From NCBI RefSeq assembly GCF_001435845.1, contig NZ_CM003596.1, positions 868,001 to 932,000 of the forward strand: a stretch of DNA of 64,000 nucleotides, given 5' to 3'. This document shows positions 1-10,955 of this stretch, one piece after another (positions within the stretch are counted from its first letter, which is position 1; each line of letters starts with the position of its first letter). A model generated the notes under the pieces. It was not told the DNA's origin, searched no databases, and saw nothing but the letters and a program-made list of their open reading frames with translations. This DNA comes from Psychrobacter sp. P11G3. Lineage in GTDB: Bacteria > Pseudomonadota > Gammaproteobacteria > Pseudomonadales > Moraxellaceae. A program made the translations under genes and the position numbers.

Positions 1-1743
<1,743 letters not shown>

Positions 1744-1927
1744 ACAACACCCAAGTGGTTTGTATACAAGTCTAATTAATCTATCTTGTATAGCTCAGGC
1801 TATAGAAACAGACAGAACATTTCGATATCACCTTTAACCTTGATTCAGTTAGGTTACAAGTTGATCGACAACAAGCTCAAACTTGATGTCAATAAAAACA
1901 ACAACAGACTCATATCTAACCCCCTTT
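1744..1927 (+). other. 23S-5S internal transcribed spacer
   Basis: This is an AT-rich spacer between the 23S and 5S genes. No tRNA gene is seen in it. It would be removed during processing of the rRNA precursor. Confidence 0.7.
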
Positions 1928-2040
1928 GCTGACGACAATAGCGCGATGGCCCCACCTGATCCCTTCCCGAACTCAGAAGTGAAACATCGTAGCGCCAATG
2001 GTAGTGTGGTTCGCCCATGTGAGAGTAGGTCATCGTCAGC
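1928..2040 (+). rRNA. rrf: 5S ribosomal RNA
   Basis: The conserved core ccacctgatcccttcccgaac and the gtagtgtgg...gagagtaggtcatcgtcagc tail are typical of bacterial 5S rRNA. The two ends are complementary over eight bases (gctgacga with tcgtcagc), forming helix I. The length of about 113-115 nt fits the Moraxellaceae. Confidence 0.96.
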
Positions 2041-2057
2041 TCTCTATTCTAGATAAA
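2034..2057 (+). repeat. 5S tail direct repeat, copy 1
   Basis: This 24-base stretch holds the last seven bases of 5S rRNA and the bases that follow. It recurs exactly at 2247-2270. See the finding on a duplicated rrn end. Confidence 0.85.
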
Positions 2058-2090
2058 TCCCCCGACATTAGCTTGTCGGGGGATTTTCTT
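2055..2090 (+). terminator. rRNA operon terminator
   Basis: A perfect 13-bp stem (aaatcccccgaca with tgtcgggggattt) with a six-base loop is followed by a T-rich tract. It lies just after 5S rRNA, where the rrn operon should end. Confidence 0.93.
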
Positions 2091-2246
2091 TGTGTCTATC
2101 TTTTATTTCTAGTGACTTACGTAACAATGCCTATTTAAGGGTGAGCAAGGAGTAACGACTGTCTGGGAGAAAGTCGTCCGTAGCGCAAGACGGAAGGCTA
2201 TGCCTGTAGATAGCTCTTGCTTTGCCTTAATGGCGCTTTTCTCGTT

Positions 2247-2270
2247 CGTCAGCTCTCTATTCTAGATAAA
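2247..2270 (+). repeat. 5S tail direct repeat, copy 2
   Basis: An exact second copy of the 24 bases at 2034-2057, but without a 5S gene in front of it. It is followed by a different terminator. It suggests that the ends of two rrn operons have been joined here by recombination or duplication. Confidence 0.85.
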
Positions 2271-2300
2271 GCCCCCAATGCTCACGCGATGAGGGCTTTT
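2270..2300 (+). terminator. second terminator-like hairpin
   Basis: Stem agccc(c)c...g(a)gggct with one mismatch, followed by a T-rich tract. It sits after the second copy of the 5S tail and is probably the terminator of another rrn operon version or a back-up terminator. The sequence from 2091 to 2246 holds no convincing gene; a stretch at 2145-2235 contains several short inverted repeats and could fold, but I do not recognise an RNA family. Confidence 0.65.
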
Positions 2301-2419
2301 CTTCGTCTGTAGATTGGTGCTGAAAAGCTACTAGTAATTGAGTTCATGAACTTTCCCTATGATAGTCAAATAAGACTCTTATACGAAAAATTTGTCTAGA
2401 AAATATATAAAATAACAGA

Positions 2420-4138
2420 TCATGATACATGTTTCTTGTCGAATATAAATACGTTGTGATGAATTGCTTCATTAGTCTTTTGAATATTAAATGTTTTCTT
2501 ATCTTCAGGTAATCGTAGTACTTTTGGTAGTCGTGCTATTGCCATTTTTTCATTAGCAATGGCATAGTGACGATAGTATTCATTTAAGATTTCATTGCAG
2601 TCAAATTCTACGTAAACAATATTATCATTATGTTTTTTAGCTAAATTTATTATGGACAGAAAAAACTCATTTTTCGCTTCATTTTTTGAATGTTCCACAT
2701 CTTCTAAAGTATAATTTGGTGGGAAACCGACCTTTATTTTTTGCCAAATACTACCATTTTCCTTAGTTTCAAGATAAAATTTTAATTTTTCTTCTAATTG
2801 ATTCAACTTTATCAGGTTCTGTTCAGTACTATCGAAAGCTTCCTTAACAATTGCAATTATTTCTTTAGAAGCATTAGTGAAATTTTTAATCTCAAATTTT
2901 TTATCCTCTAATGAATCATAAATCGTATCTAGAAAATATTTGAAACTAATTAGCCTGGCAATCATAATTTCTACATTAGAAGAGTATGTAGCGATAGGTC
3001 TTAATTGAAAGTTTTGGAGATTATCTATAAGTTTATTAAAAATTTTAGTCAAATAATAAAATAAATAGTATCGATCATCACTATCAGTGACTGCATTATT
3101 AATTATATTAGGTAATTTATTCAAAATCGAAATTGTGATTTGGTGCTCATAGTCATTCATACGCTTACTGATATGATACTCTGTCTCTTCGCCGTCTTTT
3201 TTCAATTCTTTTTTGAGTAGAGGTATAATTTGTGTCTTACAGAGATGTTGTGCTTCTGCTATAAATTTGATGATTGTGTCTGATACACCAGCATCCAAAG
3301 TGTATAGTCGACTTGTACAGTATTTAACGTGTCGTATATAACGTTCTTCATCTATAAGCTCTTTTCTAATGACAACGTGTGTCAGATATACAAATAAATC
3401 ATTACTACCGCCATCTTCATGTAAAAAACGTTTAATAGAATAAGGATTTTGTCTTGATTTGTCGGCAATACCTATTAAAAACCAGTAACGCTCACTTTCA
3501 ATGACAAAGAACTTTTTACGCTTTGCCTCTCTTTTTATAATATCGGGTAATTTGTCTTGTTCCTGAAAGTCTATATCAGTAGAATCCCATGCGCGAAAGT
3601 CTCGCCCCTGAATCTTTTGCTTAATAAATACTTCTTTAAAGTATGTTTTTACGATATCAGTATTTAAGTGCCTTATACCAGGTTGTACTATAAGATTTAC
3701 ATTATCGATCCAAAATGCTAAATCGTACAAAAATGCTTTTTTTATACTTTCACGACTTTTTTGGTCTAAAATATGATCACCTATATCAATACGGTTAAGA
3801 TAATCGATCATCGCCTCTACTTTATCAGCAAGTTCAATAGCATCATATGAATCCGGCTTGGACTCAATAAATTTCAACATCTGTATAGCAATTGCTTTTA
3901 GCTCTCGATGACGAATTGCTGTTTTAGATAACAAACTTCTCAAATCATCTGGAATAATATAAGTAAAATTTGGGCTAATGTTCCTTTTTGATAATATTTT
4001 TTCGTACACACTTTTACGACTGGGTATATCGAGCTGCGGCAAAATACTGATAAGAATGGTTTTCCAGTTACCACCTAATGCTGGGTCTATCGATTTTAAT
4101 TGATAAACTTGGTATTCTGAGAGCTCATACACATACAT
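2420..4138 (-). CDS. uncharacterised protein, AT-rich orphan
   Basis: A 572-residue protein that I do not recognise. It is long, highly charged and rich in Lys, Ile, Asn and Glu, with no signal peptide and no obvious membrane segment, so a cytoplasmic protein is likely. Long helical, heptad-like stretches appear from about residue 330 to 500. I see no Walker, nuclease or protease motif. A good ribosome-binding site (aaggaaa about 8 bases before the ATG) supports the start. The gene is clearly richer in A+T than its neighbours and stands alone between an rRNA operon and an OsmC gene, which suggests horizontal gain next to a conserved rRNA site. Function is unknown. Confidence 0.8.
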   Translation of the reverse strand: MYVYELSEYQVYQLKSIDPALGGNWKTILISILPQLDIPSRKSVYEKILSKRNISPNFTYIIPDDLRSLLSKTAIRHRELKAIAIQMLKFIESKPDSYDAIELADKVEAMIDYLNRIDIGDHILDQKSRESIKKAFLYDLAFWIDNVNLIVQPGIRHLNTDIVKTYFKEVFIKQKIQGRDFRAWDSTDIDFQEQDKLPDIIKREAKRKKFFVIESERYWFLIGIADKSRQNPYSIKRFLHEDGGSNDLFVYLTHVVIRKELIDEERYIRHVKYCTSRLYTLDAGVSDTIIKFIAEAQHLCKTQIIPLLKKELKKDGEETEYHISKRMNDYEHQITISILNKLPNIINNAVTDSDDRYYLFYYLTKIFNKLIDNLQNFQLRPIATYSSNVEIMIARLISFKYFLDTIYDSLEDKKFEIKNFTNASKEIIAIVKEAFDSTEQNLIKLNQLEEKLKFYLETKENGSIWQKIKVGFPPNYTLEDVEHSKNEAKNEFFLSIINLAKKHNDNIVYVEFDCNEILNEYYRHYAIANEKMAIARLPKVLRLPEDKKTFNIQKTNEAIHHNVFIFDKKHVS

Positions 4139-4259
4139 ATTACTATTTCCTTTACAGAACTAATGTTTGCACAAATGCTCGCTATCTTATCATCTATCAA
4201 ATAACTATCACAGCATCTTTATTTCTCAGGGAGCTAGTTTAATAAACTAAGGCAAGATT

Positions 4260-4673
4260 ATGACCACCTCAAAAGTAACCTACCAAGGCAATTTACGCAC
4301 CCAAGCTATCCATTTGCAGTCGAATAATCAAATTATCACTGATGCGCCGACGGACAATCATGGTAAGGGCGAAGCGTTTTCACCGACGGATTTGCTAGCG
4401 ACCAGTTTGGGCAGTTGTATCTTAACAATTATTGGCATCAAAGCCGAAGCGATGGATATCGATATTTCAGGTACGACCGCAGAGGTCACCAAAGTCATGG
4501 CTGCCAAACCAAGGCGTGTGAGTGAAATACATGTCGTGGTCAATTTTTCAAAAGCATTGGACGAGAGCACCCTAAAGCGATTTTATAAAACTGCGTTGAC
4601 CTGCCCAGTAGGCAATAGCTTGGATCCTGCGATTACTCAAAATCTAGTATTTAACAATGGCACAGAAGCCTAA
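4260..4673 (+). CDS. OsmC family protein
   Basis: A 137-residue cytoplasmic protein of the OsmC/Ohr/YhfA fold. Family members reduce organic or fatty-acid hydroperoxides using two reactive cysteines. Both are visible: Cys53 in SLGSC and Cys115 in LTCPVGN. The PTDLLATSLGSC block after a KGEAFSP segment is characteristic of the OsmC rather than the Ohr branch. Length is typical. An aaggcaag site lies a few bases upstream of the ATG. The next gene starts one base after its stop (or overlaps it), so the two are probably co-transcribed, which fits a joint role in redox defence. Exact substrate unknown. Confidence 0.9.
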   Translation: MTTSKVTYQGNLRTQAIHLQSNNQIITDAPTDNHGKGEAFSPTDLLATSLGSCILTIIGIKAEAMDIDISGTTAEVTKVMAAKPRRVSEIHVVVNFSKALDESTLKRFYKTALTCPVGNSLDPAITQNLVFNNGTEA

Positions 4674-4674
4674 T

Positions 4675-5139
4675 ATGTCCACTAAGACTTTACTCATCGT
4701 CGCTCATGCGCCATCGCCTAATACTCAGAAATTGGCGCAGGCAGCTTATGACGGTGCCAATCATCCTGATATAGATATCACTGTCATTTTGAAATCACCG
4801 CAGGATACGCAGCCTGAAGACGTGTTGGCTGCTGATGCGTTACTGCTAGGTACGACCGAAAATCTGGCGTATATGGCAGGGCTGACCAAGGACTTTTTTG
4901 ATCGTTGCTACTATCCAGTGCTAGAAGAAAAGCAAGGCATGCCATTTGCGGTATATATACGCGCAGGGCATGATGGTACAGGTACCAAGCTCGCGCTCAA
5001 AACGATTACAACGGGGTTACGTTGGTCATGGATTCAAGAGGCGTTGATACTACAAGGCGATTGGCAAGATAGCTTTGCTGAGCAAGTAGAAGAGCTTGCT
5101 ATGACGCTTGCCGCTGGGGTAGAGGCGGGTATCTACTAG
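4675..5139 (+). CDS. flavodoxin-fold NAD(P)H reductase-like protein
   Basis: A protein of 154 residues from the ATG at 4675. An in-frame ATG at 4657 would add six residues and overlap the OsmC gene by 17 bases; the later start follows the OsmC stop closely and begins directly at the MSTKTLLIVAHAPSPNTQ beta strand, so I prefer it. The N-terminal strand followed by SPNTQKLA resembles the FMN-phosphate loop of flavodoxins, and GTTENLAYMAGLTKDFFDR matches the second flavin loop of the NADPH-dependent FMN reductase family. It probably binds FMN and transfers electrons in the cytoplasm. The partner is unknown; co-location with OsmC suggests oxidative-stress work. Confidence 0.8.
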   Translation: MSTKTLLIVAHAPSPNTQKLAQAAYDGANHPDIDITVILKSPQDTQPEDVLAADALLLGTTENLAYMAGLTKDFFDRCYYPVLEEKQGMPFAVYIRAGHDGTGTKLALKTITTGLRWSWIQEALILQGDWQDSFAEQVEELAMTLAAGVEAGIY

Positions 5140-5232
5140 TTGTGAGTTGTTTGGTAGTCACTAGGGCAATATAGACAGTGCTTGTTAATATACTGCTATC
5201 AATACTGAGAGCATAATAGACGGTTTGGGAGG

Positions 5233-5928
5233 ATGGTGATGCATGACGATAATCTGGAGAGTGATAATCCAAATAATAAAGTAGATATTTCTGCATTGCC
5301 GTTTTCTCAAGCGTGTGAAAATAATAAACAGCCTATTCTAGAAGTACTTCAAACGGAGCTACAAGGCTTTAGTCATGTATTAGAAGTTGGCTCTGGAACG
5401 GGGCAGCATAGTGTTTACTTTGCGCCTAATCTGCCCGAGATACAGTGGCAAACTAGCGATGTCACTAGTAATCACCGTCATATCATTGCTTGGCACAATG
5501 CGTATCCTGCACCCAATCTATATTCACCATTAGCGTTTGATTTGGCGCATGACTCAGTACCTGTTAGTAGTCATTTAGATAGTGGTCATTTAAATAGCAG
5601 TTATGTAGACAAACCTTATGATGTGATATTTACGGCCAATACTTTGCATATTATTAGCTGGGCTTTGGTCGAGCGATTAATTGCATTGGCTGGTGATGCG
5701 TTACCTGTGGACGGTAAGTTGATTGTCTATGGCCCATTTAACGAAAATGGCAAATATACCAGTGAAGGTAATCAGCGATTTGATGCGATGTTGAGAGCAG
5801 GTAATCCTGATAGTGGCATTCGCGATAAAGAAGATGTCGTTAGTTTAGCAAATGCTCATCATTTACAACTTTCTAAAACGTATGCGATGCCTGCTAATAA
5901 TCAACTACTGGTATTTCAGAAGCGCTAA
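5233..5928 (+). CDS. DUF938 class I SAM methyltransferase
   Basis: A 231-residue protein of the DUF938 (METTL26-like) group of SAM-dependent methyltransferases. Motif I is visible as VLEVGSGTGQH near residues 48-58. Other family blocks are the IQWQTSDV strand end with its acidic residue, PYDVIFTANTLHIISW, and LIVYGPFNENGKYTSEGNQRFD. A short insertion rich in Ser, His and Asp (HDSVPVSSHLDSGHLNSS) lies about residues 110-130. Two in-frame ATGs (5233 and 5239) are possible starts; a gggagg site precedes the first. The natural substrate of this family is not established. It stands alone and ends at a shared terminator. Confidence 0.88.
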   Translation: MVMHDDNLESDNPNNKVDISALPFSQACENNKQPILEVLQTELQGFSHVLEVGSGTGQHSVYFAPNLPEIQWQTSDVTSNHRHIIAWHNAYPAPNLYSPLAFDLAHDSVPVSSHLDSGHLNSSYVDKPYDVIFTANTLHIISWALVERLIALAGDALPVDGKLIVYGPFNENGKYTSEGNQRFDAMLRAGNPDSGIRDKEDVVSLANAHHLQLSKTYAMPANNQLLVFQKR

Positions 5929-5960
5929 TTTTTTAAAGCGTTAGCAAAAACTGAATAAAT

Positions 5961-6010
5961 AAAAAGACACCTTAATGGATCATTATTAGATCTTATTAAG
6001 GTGTCTTTTT
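5961..6010. terminator. bidirectional terminator
   Basis: Perfect 16-bp inverted repeat (aaaaagacaccttaat with attaaggtgtcttttt) between two convergent genes, with T tracts on both strands. It should end the DUF938 gene on the plus strand and the hydrolase gene on the minus strand. Confidence 0.9.
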
Positions 6011-6056
6011 GTTTGGGATTGCTTATATTATTACTTATTCAACTTGTGCTGCTAGG

Positions 6057-6848
6057 TTATTTATATTCTTCTGCTAAAAAATCCAAGTAGCGTTTCCAAG
6101 AGCGCTGATCGGCGCGAGCGTCATATCTATCGCTGCCAAATACGCTAAAGGCATGTGGCGCACCGCTGTAGGTAACCATTTCGTGAGGGACTTTGGCTGC
6201 TTCTAATGTCTTGCCCAAAGTGGCAAAGCTCTCAAGCGAGACAGATTGGTCAGCAGAACCGTGAAATACTAGGATTTCCCCCGTAGTGTTGTCATAACTT
6301 TGACCGGTTGGAATATCAAAGGCACCGTGGAAGGGTACAAAGGCTTTTTGCTCAAAACCTGAGCGTGCTAGCTCTAACGCGGCCGTACCGCCGAAACAAT
6401 AACCCATGGTCGTGCCTTTGCGCACATCATTGCCTTGTAGTTGTCCTGCCGTTAATGCCCCTGCCAATATGCGACGCATTTTATTACGGTCATCATATAG
6501 CTCCCCAGTTAGGCGTTTGTTTTCTTCGATAGAAGTAGGGCGAATGCCTTGTCCAAACATATCGGCCGCCAATACGTTGTAGCCTTCAGCCGCTAACATA
6601 TCAGCACGTTTGCGCTCATAGTCAGTTAGACCATCCCAATCATGAATTAATAAGATAAAAGGTGCGTTTGGCTTATCTGCCTTGGCGTAATAGCCTTCGT
6701 ACGCTTTATCATCGACCGTATAGGTCACGTTTTTGGTCGTGATAGCAGCAGCCGTTTGACTGAACGTTAATGCCATTAGACCCATTGACGCGCCTACTAG
6801 CAATGAGTGATAAGGTTTTTTAGTTGGGGAGCTTAGAGTTGGTAACAT
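6057..6848 (-). CDS. dienelactone hydrolase family protein, exported
   Basis: An alpha/beta hydrolase of about 263 residues related to dienelactone hydrolase. The Cys nucleophile sits in GYCFGG, the acid in HGSADQS and the His in GAPHAFS, the family triad. The reading frame extends 28 codons further upstream to 6932, but the start at 6848 gives MLPTLSSPTKKPYHSLLVG followed by a hydrophobic stretch and TAAA, which looks like a signal peptide. I therefore prefer 6848 and infer periplasmic location. The substrate is unknown: similar proteins are often general esterases, and no aromatic degradation genes lie nearby. Confidence 0.87.
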   Translation of the reverse strand: MLPTLSSPTKKPYHSLLVGASMGLMALTFSQTAAAITTKNVTYTVDDKAYEGYYAKADKPNAPFILLIHDWDGLTDYERKRADMLAAEGYNVLAADMFGQGIRPTSIEENKRLTGELYDDRNKMRRILAGALTAGQLQGNDVRKGTTMGYCFGGTAALELARSGFEQKAFVPFHGAFDIPTGQSYDNTTGEILVFHGSADQSVSLESFATLGKTLEAAKVPHEMVTYSGAPHAFSVFGSDRYDARADQRSWKRYLDFLAEEYK

Positions 6849-6932
6849 GGTAGGTAGCCTTATAGTTATATAAGAAATAGTCGCATCGTCAAACCCATAT
6901 AAACCCGCTACATCGTCATCCTCGCTAACCAT

Positions 6933-7408
6933 ACCAATGTATAACTTGCGCTCGGTTCTCTTGTATCGAAATTATCTGAATCCAATGATATAAAAAAGAT
7001 AAATATAAGGCTAAAACCCTGCCAATTTATTTATCAATAGTCTCTAGTACTGCATAAAAAGCATACCTTAAAGAATAACTACATTACAAGATTCTATTGT
7101 TAACGTTTATGCACCTTTAAAACTATCTAAAGTAGTTGGTTTATAGCGTCTATAGACCTTAACCAAACATCAACAAGGTTTACTATATACGCAACTATAT
7201 TTGACTTATTTTTTGGGTAGTATAAGTCCTAAGCCTATTATTCCTTTACGAATTTTAGTGCGGTATCAATTTAACGCTCGGCAATGCTGAAAACACAGAT
7301 AAATAAATGACAGATGAAGTCACCACTATCTCAAAGGATATCAAACCTGTGTAGGCACTCTTTTAGTGATTTAAAAGAGCACTCTCAATCTATTAGCTAG
7401 GACTTTTT
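6933..7408. other. katE upstream intergenic region
   Basis: This AT-rich 476-base spacer precedes katE and probably contains divergent promoters. A TTGACT at 7201-7206 is seen, but no -10 box at proper spacing was convincing. I found no OxyR-type or other clear operator by eye and no further gene. Confidence 0.5.
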
Positions 7409-9496
7409 ATGAATAATAATATCGATCATACGGACCCCGCCAAAGACATGAATACGGAACGTGGCAATGGTGGTGAAACCCATCAGCGCGCAGGTGACGA
7501 CACTAAAGTATTAACCACTCAACAAGGTGTGGCAATCGCTGATAACCAAAACTCTCTAAAAGCAGGTTCACGTGGACCGACGCTGTTAGAGGATTTTGTA
7601 TTACGTGAAAAAATCAATCATTTTGACCATGAGCGCATCCCTGAGCGTATCGTCCATGCTCGTGGTAGCGCAGCACATGGTTATTTTGAGCTGACAGAGT
7701 CACTAGAAGAATATACGACTGCCAAAGTGTTGACCGAAACAGGTAAGCAAACGCCATTATTTACGCGTTTCTCAACGGTAGCAGGTAACAAAGGTTCAAA
7801 AGATACGCCACGTGATGTGCGCGGTTTCGCTGTGAAAATGTATACGGAAGAAGGTAACTGGGACATCGTTGGTAACAACATGCCAATCTTCTTTATCCAA
7901 GATGCGATGAAGTTTCCAGATTTGATCCATGCGGTAAAACCAGAACCAGATCGTGGTTTCCCGCAAGCAGCTTCTGCTCATGATACGTTTTGGGATTTTG
8001 TCTCATTAAGTCCTGAAACCATGCACAATCTAATTTGGCTGATGAGTGATCGCGGTTTACCACGTAGCCTACGCATGATGGAAGGCTTTGGTATTCATAG
8101 CTATCGCTTAATCAATAAAGACGGTAAGAGTACCTTTGTACGTTTCCATTGGAAGCCAGTATTGGGCGTACAGTCAACCACATGGGATGAGGCAGTGAAA
8201 ATCTCAGGTGCTGATCCTGACTATCATCGCCGCGACTTGTTTGAGTCAATCAACAACGGTGACTATCCTGAGTGGGAGTTTGGCGTACAGTTATTTACTG
8301 AAGAAGAAGCCAACGAATTCCCATTTGACCATCTCGATGCGACCAAACTGATTCCAGAAGAATTGGTGCCAGTGAAAGTCGTGGGTAAGATGGTATTGAA
8401 CCGCTATCCAGATAATTTCTTTGCAGAGACTGAGCAAGTAGCATTCTGCCCATCGCATCTGCCACCGGGTGTTGATTTCAGTAATGACCCATTATTACAA
8501 GGTCGTTTGTTCAGTTATCTAGACACTCAGCTATCACGTCTAGGCTCGCCAAACTTTGCCCAGATTCCTATTAATGCGCCAAAATGTCCGTTTGCTAACA
8601 ATCAGCAAGATGGTCATATGCAGATGCAAGTGCCAAAGACGCGTGTACTCTATGAGCCACAAAGCCTAGATCCAACTCGTCCTCGTGAAAGCGCTAAACG
8701 TGGCTTTAACTCATTCCATGAGCAACTAGATGATGGTGTAAAAGGCCGCGTACGTGACGAGAGCTTTGCCGATCATTATAGCCAGCCACGTATGTTCTAC
8801 CGTAGTCAGACAGCAACTGAGCAAGCCCATATTGCAACCGCTTATGCGTTTGAGCTAGGTAAAGTAGATACAGCCCATGTGCGTACGCGTATGCTTAGCC
8901 ATTTGATTCATATTGACGAAGACTTGGCCAATCGCGTAGCAACGGCACTGGGTATGGAACTACCAGAGCCAGCTGACGCAGCTGCACCGGTGCAAGACTT
9001 GGGAACCTCTAAAGCGGTACAAACTATTGGCCTAACGCCTGATAGCCTAAAAGGTCGTATGATTGGTATTTTGGTTGCAGAAGGTTCTAATAGTAGTGAA
9101 GTTAAGAAGTTCGAAGATGCTGCTAAAGCGCAAGGTGCTAGCGTCAAGATTGTAGCGCCTAACAAAGAAGTCGTATTGGATGATGGTACACGCATACAAG
9201 CTGATGAGCGCCTTGCTGGTGGTCCGTCAGTGATGTTTGATGCCGTCGTTAGTATCATCATGCCTGACCAAGCTAAAAAGCTCGCAAAAGACAGCTCAGC
9301 ATTAGATTGGTTTAACGATGCGTACAATCATTGCAAAGCCATCGCATATTGCGGTGCGACTGATGAATTTATCTTAAGTAAACTACCAGTTGAAAAAGAT
9401 GAGTTTGTGACGCCATTGGCTGAGCTAGATGCCTTTATCAGCAATGCTAAGTCTCGTCTATGGGAACGTGAGCCAAAGGTTCGTGATCTTGCATAG
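7409..9496 (+). CDS. katE: large-subunit catalase (HPII type)
   Basis: Monofunctional haem catalase of 695 residues, which splits hydrogen peroxide to water and oxygen. It belongs to the large-subunit clade 2: an extended N-terminus, the catalase core (about 55-540) and a C-terminal flavodoxin/GATase-like domain (about 548-690, starting [13 protein letters not shown]). The catalytic His83 lies in [10 protein letters not shown], the distal Asn in [16 protein letters not shown], and the haem-ligand Tyr in [14 protein letters not shown]. No signal peptide is seen, so it is cytoplasmic. An agga site lies 8 bases before the ATG. The gene stands alone and ends at a strong terminator. Confidence 0.97.
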   Translation: MNNNIDHTDPAKDMNTERGNGGETHQRAGDDTKVLTTQQGVAIADNQNSLKAGSRGPTLLEDFVLREKINHFDHERIPERIVHARGSAAHGYFELTESLEEYTTAKVLTETGKQTPLFTRFSTVAGNKGSKDTPRDVRGFAVKMYTEEGNWDIVGNNMPIFFIQDAMKFPDLIHAVKPEPDRGFPQAASAHDTFWDFVSLSPETMHNLIWLMSDRGLPRSLRMMEGFGIHSYRLINKDGKSTFVRFHWKPVLGVQSTTWDEAVKISGADPDYHRRDLFESINNGDYPEWEFGVQLFTEEEANEFPFDHLDATKLIPEELVPVKVVGKMVLNRYPDNFFAETEQVAFCPSHLPPGVDFSNDPLLQGRLFSYLDTQLSRLGSPNFAQIPINAPKCPFANNQQDGHMQMQVPKTRVLYEPQSLDPTRPRESAKRGFNSFHEQLDDGVKGRVRDESFADHYSQPRMFYRSQTATEQAHIATAYAFELGKVDTAHVRTRMLSHLIHIDEDLANRVATALGMELPEPADAAAPVQDLGTSKAVQTIGLTPDSLKGRMIGILVAEGSNSSEVKKFEDAAKAQGASVKIVAPNKEVVLDDGTRIQADERLAGGPSVMFDAVVSIIMPDQAKKLAKDSSALDWFNDAYNHCKAIAYCGATDEFILSKLPVEKDEFVTPLAELDAFISNAKSRLWEREPKVRDLA

Positions 9497-9557
9497 TCGA
9501 TAAGTAGGTAATTTACGAATTATCTAAAATGATAAATAAGATACTAAATATCTCCTT

Positions 9558-9586
9558 AAACCCAGCCTAAGTGCTGGGTTTTTGCT
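9558..9586 (+). terminator. katE terminator
   Basis: Nine-base stem aaacccagc with gctgggttt, loop ctaagt, then a T run. It lies about 60 bases after the katE stop. Confidence 0.92.
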
Positions 9587-9611
9587 TTTTGCTAATAAAG
9601 TAAGAATTGTC

Positions 9612-9815
9612 ATGGCATGGATAGAACCGTACATCCGGTTATTAATAGTGAGTTGTCTATGGTTAGTTATTAGCCGCATCGTCTCTGTATGTCGCATTAC
9701 TCTTGTATATAGTCACAAGCGTTCACTCAAAGTCGTTTTATTTATCGTGACGGGCGCTATACTAAAGATTGGCTATAAAACTGAACAAAAGCCTCACAAT
9801 AATAATGACGAATGA
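9612..9815 (+). CDS. possible small membrane protein
   Basis: An open frame of 67 codons from the ATG at 9612 (MAWIEPYIRLLIVS...). It would encode two hydrophobic segments (about residues 8-20 and 38-50) separated by basic residues, and a polar tail. It ends 14 bases before the metallo-hydrolase gene, which would allow co-transcription. The frame begins next to the katE terminator and has only a weak ribosome-binding site. It may be a real small membrane protein or chance. No family is recognised. Confidence 0.3.
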   Translation: MAWIEPYIRLLIVSCLWLVISRIVSVCRITLVYSHKRSLKVVLFIVTGAILKIGYKTEQKPHNNNDE

Positions 9816-9829
9816 GGTAGGGAACACCA

Positions 9830-10618
9830 ATGAGTCTATGTGAAATTGTACGTTTAGAAGGATATATTCAAAGTAGTTATCTGGCATTATATCCAGATAA
9901 AATAATGCTGTTAGATGGTTGCTGCCGTGCTGATGTACCGATGGTGCTCGACTATATTAAGACAACGTTAAAACGACCCATCACCGACCTAAAAGTAGTA
10001 GTGGTCACGCATATGCATCCGGATCATGCAGGCGGTGCGAATAAATTTCGAGAAAAGACTGGCTGTCTGATTGTCTCAGCGGATGAAAAAAAGCAGTGGT
10101 ATAGCGGTATTGGCGGGCACACGATGCACTTCGTAGATATACATCTAGGATATTATGTGGCCAGACGTCAAGGTAAACCATTTAAAAACCTATATTACTC
10201 GGCAAGTCTGAAACCGGATATCACCGTCACAGATGGTGAGCTTGTGCCAAAGTTCGATGAATGGCAAGTATTAGAGACGCCAGGTCATACGGATCGTGAT
10301 TTATCATTGTTTCACCTGCCCAGTCGCGAAGTATACACTGCTGATTTAATCATTAAGTTGCGCCACAAGTTTGTAGCGCCATTTCCTGTCTATTACCCTA
10401 AAGACTATGTCCAATCGTTAAAAAAAATCAGGGCATTGCAACCGTCAATGGTGATGATGGCACATGGTCGAGAGCTGGCGATGAGTGAGGCAGAGTTTGA
10501 TGAGTTTATCGCTCATGCGCCCAAGCATCCACGTACCATCAAAGATACGATCAGACATAAACTACTATGGCGCAAGAGAGATAACTTTCGACTGTTTAAA
10601 CGCAAGCATAATAAATAG
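9830..10618 (+). CDS. metallo-beta-lactamase-fold hydrolase
   Basis: A 262-residue MBL-fold protein. The zinc-binding signature HMHPDHAGG is at residues 61-69; later ligands are His in LETPGHTDRDL, Asp in VYTADLI and His in VMMAHGREL. No signal peptide is seen, so it is likely cytoplasmic, which argues against a beta-lactamase role. Similar proteins include hydrolases of thioesters, lactones and phosphodiesters, and the substrate cannot be told from sequence. A gaggtaggg-type site precedes the ATG. It ends before a terminator shared with the tRNA-Lys genes. Confidence 0.9.
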   Translation: MSLCEIVRLEGYIQSSYLALYPDKIMLLDGCCRADVPMVLDYIKTTLKRPITDLKVVVVTHMHPDHAGGANKFREKTGCLIVSADEKKQWYSGIGGHTMHFVDIHLGYYVARRQGKPFKNLYYSASLKPDITVTDGELVPKFDEWQVLETPGHTDRDLSLFHLPSREVYTADLIIKLRHKFVAPFPVYYPKDYVQSLKKIRALQPSMVMMAHGRELAMSEAEFDEFIAHAPKHPRTIKDTIRHKLLWRKRDNFRLFKRKHNK

Positions 10619-10680
10619 AGGTATATAAAAGTTAAGAAACTAATAGCTAAAAAACAACGTTTAAAAAGCCCAGACGAAAA

Positions 10681-10713
10681 AAAGCCCAGTTACTAAGATA
10701 GTAACTGGGCTTT
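10681..10713. terminator. terminator for tRNA-Lys genes, also after MBL gene
   Basis: A perfect 13-bp stem (aaagcccagttac with gtaactgggcttt) has a 7-base loop. The longer run of A on its left side gives a seven-T tract on the minus strand, just after the tRNA-Lys genes. It may also end the plus-strand hydrolase gene. Confidence 0.9.
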
Positions 10714-10720
10714 CTAAATA

Positions 10721-10796
10721 TGGTGGGCTGTCCGCGACTCGAACGCGGGACCAATTGATTAAAAGTCAACTGCTCTACCAACTGAGCTAACAGCCC
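10721..10796 (-). tRNA. tRNA-Lys (TTT), copy 1
   Basis: A 76-nt cloverleaf read on the minus strand from gggctgttagctc to the encoded CCA. The anticodon loop reads acttttaat, giving anticodon TTT for lysine. The T arm contains gttcgagtc. It is identical to the copy at 10956-11031 and lies downstream of it in the same transcript. Confidence 0.97.
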
Positions 10797-10955
10797 TGAA
10801 GAGTATATAAAAAAGCGATGCTTTTTAACTCTGCAAGAGAAAATTCTAACTAAAGAACTTTCTAAAACTAAACATCTTAATGATGTCTTTTAAACTTATC
10901 TTTATCAGTCTACTACCGGATAGGGCAGAACGATTAATAAAGATTAAACTAAATA

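Noticed and set aside
7201..7226. A katE promoter with TTGACT and TATAAG
   Set aside because: The spacing of 14 bases is too short for a sigma-70 promoter.
9830..10618. Metallo-beta-lactamase resistance enzyme
   Set aside because: There is a general MBL fold but no signal peptide, so a periplasmic lactamase is unlikely.
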